Source: an uncultured Eubacteriales bacterium (lineage in GTDB: Bacteria; Bacillota; Clostridia; Peptostreptococcales; Anaerovoracaceae). Taken from it: a stretch of DNA of 8,345 nucleotides. The stretch's first letter is position 1; every line of letters begins with the position of its first letter. The notes beneath the pieces are model-generated. The model was not told where the DNA came from. It saw only the letters and a program-made list of their open reading frames with translations, and made no database searches. The stretch covers positions 1 to 8,345 of the forward strand of contig UQEW01000079.1 in NCBI GenBank assembly GCA_900540145.1, in the 5' to 3' direction. The position numbers were made by a program, and so were the translations under genes. Positions 4,905-8,345 of this stretch are shown one piece after another.

Positions 4905-5180
4905 ATGAAACAATGTATGGATGCTGATAACTTGCATCGTCGTTTAAAAAAAATAATAGGACAGGTACAAGCTATAGATAGAATGGTGGATGAGGACGTT
5001 CCGTGTGAAGACATTTTGGCTCAGATAAATGCAGCTAAATCAGCTTTGCACAGGGCAGGACAGGTAGTTTTGGAGGGGCATATTAAACATTGTGTCAGAG
5101 ATGGAATAGAACATGGTGACGCTGACAAGACCATAGAAAGTTTTACTAAGGCTGTGGAGCGCTTTGCCAACATGCAATAA
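4905..5180 (+). CDS. csoR: CsoR-family copper-sensing transcriptional repressor
   Basis: A 91-residue all-helical DNA-binding protein of the CsoR/RcnR/FrmR family (DUF156). LHRRLKKIIGQVQAIDRMV (10-28) is the family's basic first helix. Cys34, His59 (EGHIKHC) and Cys63 reproduce the C-H-C Cu(I) ligand set of CsoR with the same spacing (25 and 4 residues) as the Mycobacterium tuberculosis protein. There is no His-rich N-terminus as in RcnR, and His59 argues against the persulfide sensor CstR. The apo-form is expected to bind the ATACC-N6-GGTAT operators; Cu(I) binding releases it. GGAGG at 4891-4895 lies nine bases before ATG 4905. It is transcribed from its own promoter, and its likely target, a metal ATPase, lies about 1 kb downstream under the same operators. 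It ends at a shared bidirectional terminator. An extra Cys4 lies near the N-terminus. Confidence 0.93.
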   Translation: MKQCMDADNLHRRLKKIIGQVQAIDRMVDEDVPCEDILAQINAAKSALHRAGQVVLEGHIKHCVRDGIEHGDADKTIESFTKAVERFANMQ

Positions 5181-5195
5181 TTGCGATATATTATT

Positions 5196-5254
5196 AAAAA
5201 AAGAGACTTTTCAGGAGTAGGTTATTTTAAAATCATTCCTGAGAAGTCTTTTTT
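5196..5254. terminator. bidirectional terminator between csoR and the macrodomain gene
   Basis: AAAAGAGACTTTTCAGGA (about 5198-5215) folds with TCCTGAGAAGTCTTTTTT (5237-5254) into a stem with a small mismatch and a 21-base loop. A-runs and T-runs on the two sides serve both convergent genes. Its right arm reaches to the stop codon of the macrodomain gene at 5253-5255. Confidence 0.85.
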
Positions 5255-6032
5255 AGTACAGCAATTTTTCATATATATCAAAATCGATATCTTTAAAGAC
5301 GTTGAATATAACCTTTATACCGCTTGGATGATTTTCAAGGTAATCTTTTACCGTATCGACAGCAATTTCAGCCGCCGTTTGGTTCGTAAAATGGAATTCT
5401 CCTGTAGAGATACAGCAGAAAGCGATACTTTTGCAATCATTTTCTAAAGCTAATGCTAAGCAAGAGCGATAGCAAGATTCAAGTAGTCGACAGTCTTGTT
5501 GAGTGAGCGGTCCTGATATGATAGGTCCCACCGTATGGATAACATATTTGCTGGGCAGGTTAAAGGCCGGAGTTATCTTTGCATTACCGGTCTCTTCATC
5601 ATGGCCTTGTTTTTTCATTATATCATTGCATGATAATCTGAGCTGTACTCCACTGCGGGAATGGATGATATTATCAATACATGAATGAAGAGGGTAGAAA
5701 CATCCTAAAAGCGCACTGTTGGCGGCATTTACAATAGCGTCAACCTTTAAATTCGTAATGTCACCCTGCCATAAAGCTATATTTAACTGGGACGAAACAG
5801 TTGGCAGAGAAGCGCCATCAGCTATATTTCTGGTTTTTAATTCCGCTTGCAAATATTCATCTTGAATTTTTAAGAATTCTTTGCTGACAGGAGCGGGTGG
5901 CCGCACATTCATAAGGGCTCTGAAAATTTTCTTTTTTGCGCTTATATCGTCAGGGATAGAAATGTATTTCAAATCATCGTTTTCTTTTAAAAGATAGGAA
6001 ATAAGGTAATCAAGCCTATCGTTTTGTGTCAT
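5253..6032 (-). CDS. zinc-containing macrodomain protein-ADP-ribose hydrolase
   Basis: A 259-residue cytoplasmic protein that should bind ADP-ribose and remove it from modified proteins. The N-terminal 80 residues (NDRLDYLISYLLKE, and RALMNVRPP at 38-46) match the helical extension of the Zn-macro family. The macrodomain follows: GDITNLKVDAIVNAANSALL (90-109), ETGNAKIT (147-154), YVIHTVGP (163-170) and the loop CISTGEFHF (207-215). GCFYPLHSCIDNIIH (110-124) holds Cys111, His116 and Cys118, the zinc-binding set of streptococcal and staphylococcal Zn-macros. Those are linked to a SirTM sirtuin, GcvH-L and a lipoate ligase; none is present here. Start ATG 6030-6032 has AAAGGAGG at 6040-6047; the frame is open to 6098 without a ribosome site. 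It is convergent with csoR and divergent from the metal ATPase. Confidence 0.92.
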   Translation of the reverse strand: MTQNDRLDYLISYLLKENDDLKYISIPDDISAKKKIFRALMNVRPPAPVSKEFLKIQDEYLQAELKTRNIADGASLPTVSSQLNIALWQGDITNLKVDAIVNAANSALLGCFYPLHSCIDNIIHSRSGVQLRLSCNDIMKKQGHDEETGNAKITPAFNLPSKYVIHTVGPIISGPLTQQDCRLLESCYRSCLALALENDCKSIAFCCISTGEFHFTNQTAAEIAVDTVKDYLENHPSGIKVIFNVFKDIDFDIYEKLLY

Positions 6033-6061
6033 AACAGAACCTCCTTTGTATCTTGTAAAAT

Positions 6062-6090
6062 ATGATAATTCTTTAGAATTTTTTTGTAAA
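6062..6090 (-). promoter_or_regulatory. promoter of the macrodomain gene
   Basis: On the minus strand TTTACA (complement of 6085-6090), a 17-bp spacer and TATCAT (6062-6067), with the start expected about 25 bases before the ribosome site. Its -35 box is 40 bp from the divergent ATPase -35 box, and the nearest CsoR operator (6141) is about 50 bp behind it, so direct copper repression looks unlikely. Confidence 0.55.
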
Positions 6091-6130
6091 GTACGCACTT
6101 TATGGTGACTTAGTTATAAAAACGAAACTG

Positions 6131-6187
6131 TTGACAACTAATACCCCTATAGGTATAATTTGAATATACATATACCCCCATAGGTAT
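6131..6187 (+). promoter_or_regulatory. ATPase promoter with two CsoR operators
   Basis: Perfect TTGACA (6131-6136), a 17-bp spacer and perfect TATAAT (6154-6159). Operator 1, ATACCCCTATAGGTAT (6141-6156), fills the spacer and enters the -10 box. Operator 2, ATACCCCCATAGGTAT (6172-6187), lies just after the transcription start. The two are 31 bp apart start to start, about three helical turns, so two repressor tetramers would bind the same face. Strong basal strength with double blocking fits tight repression and high induction. Confidence 0.87.
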
Positions 6188-6232
6188 AAAAAACGCACAG
6201 TTTATATCAATGACTTTTAGAGGAGGATTAAA

Positions 6233-8113
6233 GTGAAAAAGGCCATAGAAAAAGCGGAATATCTATTGGAACTGGGAGGCACTAAACGGGATATAATTTT
6301 TCTCATAATTTCAGGGGCAGCATTAATTATCAGTATCTTTAATCTTATAACGTTACCCTTTGACGCAGCATGGATTGCTATATTGTTTTGCGGCATTCCT
6401 ATCATTATGGAAGCAATAATAGGTCTTATTACAGCATTTGACATAAAAGCTGATGTATTGGTTTCAATTGCGCTGATAGCTTCTGTCTGCATAGGCGAAG
6501 ATTTTGCAGCGGGAGAAGTAGCATTTATAATGCAGTTGGGCGCTTTATTGGAAGACTTGACTGTAGCCAAGGCAAGAGAAGGTATTGAAAAGCTTGTGCA
6601 TTTGACACCGCAGAATGCGAGGCTTATTTCAGGAGATAAAGAAACTATCATACCTGCCGAACAGGTGAAAATAGGAGATATGGTAAGAGTTTTGCCGGGA
6701 GAAACAGTTCCTGTAGATGGAATTATAATTTCAGGTCAGACATCTATTAATCAAGCTGTAATGACAGGGGAATCGCTGCCTGTGGACAAGACTATCGGAG
6801 ATGAAGTCTTCAGTGGTACAGTCAATCAATTCGGAGCATTTGCGATGAAAGCCACCAAGGTAGGAGAGGATAGCTCTATCCAAAGAATGATAAGGCTTGT
6901 TCAATCCGCCGACGCAGGAAAGGCTAAAATCGTAAGTTTAGCAGATAGATGGGCTACGTGGATAGTGGTGGCTGCTCTCACTGCTGCTTCATTGACGTGG
7001 CTTATTACCGGGGAGATAATCAGAGCAGTTACTATTTTGGTAGTGTTTTGCCCTTGTGCTTTGGTGCTGGCTACACCTACAGCTATTATGGCAGCTATCG
7101 GCAACGGTACAAAACACGGATTCTTGGTACGTGAAGGAGATGCATTGGAAAGACTGGCAAGAGTTTCTAAAATTACTTTTGATAAGACCGGTACATTGAC
7201 TTACGGAATACCTGAAGTCGTTGCTGTAAAACCGTCGCCAGGATTCGGCAGAGAAGAGGTTTATGATTATGCTGCAGCTTGTGAAAGTTTGAGCGAACAT
7301 CCTTTAGGAAAAGCTATCGTACGTTGTTATAAAGAAGAAAGCGGAAAACAACCTATTTTAGCGGAAAATTTCAAAATGATCCCAGGGGAAGGCGTAATAG
7401 CAGATGTTAAAGGAGAAAAAGTAATTGCTGGGAACCTGAAACTCATTTCTAAAAACGAGAAATTGCAATTATCTTATGATATGGCTGCAGAAGCAGGAAA
7501 ATATCTGAGGGAGGGAAGCACAATCACATATATCGCTTTAAATGATGAAATTATAGGATTTATCGCTCTTTCCGACACCATAAGAGAAGAAAGCAGCCAG
7601 ATGATTTCAAAGTTGATGGATTTAGGTGTGGAACCTGTATTGCTTACCGGTGATAACCAAAATGCTGCTGAAGCTATAGCAAAGCAACTGGGAATAAAAG
7701 ATATACATGCCGGATGTATGCCTGAAGATAAACTTAACTGTATAGATTCATATCAAAAAAACGGTTGTGAGGTGTGCATGATAGGAGATGGTATTAATGA
7801 CGCGCCTGCATTGAAAAAAGCTAATGTGGGTATCGCCATGGGCGGTATAGGCAGCGACATTGCAGTAGATGCTGCTGATATAGCTCTTGTGGATGATGAG
7901 GTTAAAGAACTGCCCCATCTCATTGCTCTTTCGAAAAGAATGATGACCACTATTAAGATAAATCTGTCTTTCTCTATGGGCCTTAATTTTATAGCTATAA
8001 CTTTGGCAATGACAGGATTACTGGGACCTGTCGTTGGAGCGCTTGTGCATAATGCCGGTTCTGTGCTGGTGATAATCAATTCAGCCCTTTTACTGAAATG
8101 GAGAAAGAAATAG
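6233..8113 (+). CDS. P1B-type heavy-metal (probably Cu+) exporting ATPase, no N-terminal HMA domain
   Basis: A 626-residue inner-membrane pump that uses ATP to export a transition metal. Start GTG 6233 follows AGGAGG (6221-6226). Membrane segments lie near 20-37, 46-66, 74-88, 92-108, 240-260 and 264-288, with two more after 572. TGES (178-181) marks the actuator domain, CPC (273-275) the metal path, DKTGT (317-321, phosphorylated Asp317) the P domain, SEHPLG (354-359) the nucleotide site, and TGDN (472-475) and GDGINDAP (518-525) the hinge. The N-terminus has no CxxC metal-binding domain. CPCALVLATP follows the copper-type CPC-X6-P spacing, but the last helix reads HNAGS (606-610) rather than the MxxSS of CopA or the DxG of ZntA/CadA. 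The CsoR operators point to Cu(I); Zn or other metals remain possible. No copZ chaperone gene is present. Confidence 0.9.
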   Translation: MKKAIEKAEYLLELGGTKRDIIFLIISGAALIISIFNLITLPFDAAWIAILFCGIPIIMEAIIGLITAFDIKADVLVSIALIASVCIGEDFAAGEVAFIMQLGALLEDLTVAKAREGIEKLVHLTPQNARLISGDKETIIPAEQVKIGDMVRVLPGETVPVDGIIISGQTSINQAVMTGESLPVDKTIGDEVFSGTVNQFGAFAMKATKVGEDSSIQRMIRLVQSADAGKAKIVSLADRWATWIVVAALTAASLTWLITGEIIRAVTILVVFCPCALVLATPTAIMAAIGNGTKHGFLVREGDALERLARVSKITFDKTGTLTYGIPEVVAVKPSPGFGREEVYDYAAACESLSEHPLGKAIVRCYKEESGKQPILAENFKMIPGEGVIADVKGEKVIAGNLKLISKNEKLQLSYDMAAEAGKYLREGSTITYIALNDEIIGFIALSDTIREESSQMISKLMDLGVEPVLLTGDNQNAAEAIAKQLGIKDIHAGCMPEDKLNCIDSYQKNGCEVCMIGDGINDAPALKKANVGIAMGGIGSDIAVDAADIALVDDEVKELPHLIALSKRMMTTIKINLSFSMGLNFIAITLAMTGLLGPVVGALVHNAGSVLVIINSALLLKWRKK

Positions 8114-8115
8114 AT

Positions 8116-8211
8116 ATTGGCATTGCTGAGAAACTGAAAGTCGACAATCAGACAGAATGGGTCGGTAGGATGAACGCTCTGAAGGCGGCGGTCATACTTT
8201 TGAATGAGTGA
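8116..8211 (+). pseudogene. degraded 3' end of a tnpV-like transposon gene
   Basis: The frame 8116-8211 encodes IGIAEKLKVDNQTEWVGRMN followed by ALKAAVILLNE and a stop. It resembles the C-terminus of TnpV, a small protein of clostridial Tn4451/Tn5397-like transposons, where a similar LK-x-x-NQ-x-EWV-x-x-MN segment is followed by an Ala/Glu-rich helix and a short Leu/Tyr tail. The tail is altered, suggesting a small indel, and there is no upstream start: the frame begins only three bases after the ATPase stop, in a different frame. It is about a quarter of the usual length. The family assignment is from memory of the motif, so it is tentative. Confidence 0.45.
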
Positions 8212-8231
8212 CAGATAAGAAAATCACCTCA

Positions 8232-8253
8232 AGCCACCTCAACTGAGGTGGCT
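8232..8253. other. strong hairpin downstream of the ATPase and tnpV remnant
   Basis: AGCCACCTCA (8232-8241) pairs perfectly with TGAGGTGGCT (8244-8253) around a two-base loop. CACCTCA also occurs just before it (8225-8231), so an alternative pairing exists. There is no T-run on the plus strand; the minus strand has only GATTTTCTT. It may stabilise the ATPase message or be a transposon-end structure. The rest of the window to 8345 shows no recognisable gene. Confidence 0.55.
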
Positions 8254-8345
8254 CAGACCGTAGATAAACTTCATCCGTCAGTATGCCCAAAGCATACGTG
8301 ATTATTTGATGCGGTGCGCGCAATGAAGTATCATTCTTGTCATAG

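Noticed and set aside
6217..6651. Minus-strand open frames inside the ATPase gene (also near 6989-7300 and 7753-8079)
   Set aside because: They are shadows of a strongly supported plus-strand gene and show no ribosome sites or known motifs.
8212..8345. A minus-strand coding region at the right end of the window
   Set aside because: One frame stays open through the hairpin, but it has no recognisable motif, start site or ribosome site.

Overview
The window looks like chromosomal DNA from a low-GC Gram-positive anaerobe, probably a member of the Clostridia. Supporting signs are strong AGGAGG-type ribosome binding sites, near-consensus sigma-A promoters (TTGACA, 17 bp, TATAAT), a CsoR-type copper repressor, a zinc-containing macrodomain protein, and apparent mobile-element debris at both ends. 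I cannot name the genus. Nothing here proves a new multi-gene system. The most interesting parts are the accessory and regulatory pieces.

Bases 1-700 are scrambled accessory DNA with no credible intact gene. There are two copies of a 34-bp repeat that resembles the 3' part of a tRNA (no complete cloverleaf), two strong hairpins, a 118-bp imperfect palindrome, and three tandem copies of a 23-bp unit. These abut the 3' third of a short-chain dehydrogenase gene that has lost its Rossmann and catalytic regions.

Bases 720-3000 carry tRNA-Ala(CGC) with its own promoter and terminator, then a small integrative-element module read toward the tRNA. The module has a tyrosine recombinase broken by one extra base in an A7 run, and an intact NYN-domain (LabA/DUF88-like) predicted ribonuclease. 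The NYN gene has a strong promoter, a 19-bp palindrome at the transcription start, and a leader hairpin. Between the two genes a plus-strand promoter leads within about 60 bases to a terminator, which could make a tiny RNA. No second copy of the tRNA 3' end was seen, so the right end of the element is not defined.

Bases 3000-4762 hold a roughly 340-bp stretch without a convincing gene, then a promoter, a structured leader and a two-gene operon: a flavin reductase-family protein that appears to lack an internal segment, and a PhzF-family isomerase/epimerase. The two overlap or nearly touch and are probably co-translated.

Bases 4763-8113 hold a copper-response group. csoR (plus strand) and a P1B-type metal ATPase without an N-terminal HMA domain (plus strand) are each driven by a perfect-consensus promoter overlaid with 16-bp ATACC-N6-GGTAT operators. 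The likely model is that apo-CsoR represses both units and Cu(I) releases it, inducing efflux. Between them, on the minus strand, is a zinc-macrodomain ADP-ribosyl hydrolase gene that shares a bidirectional terminator with csoR and is divergent from the ATPase.

Bases 8114-8345 contain what looks like the degraded 3' end of a tnpV-type transposon gene and a strong hairpin.
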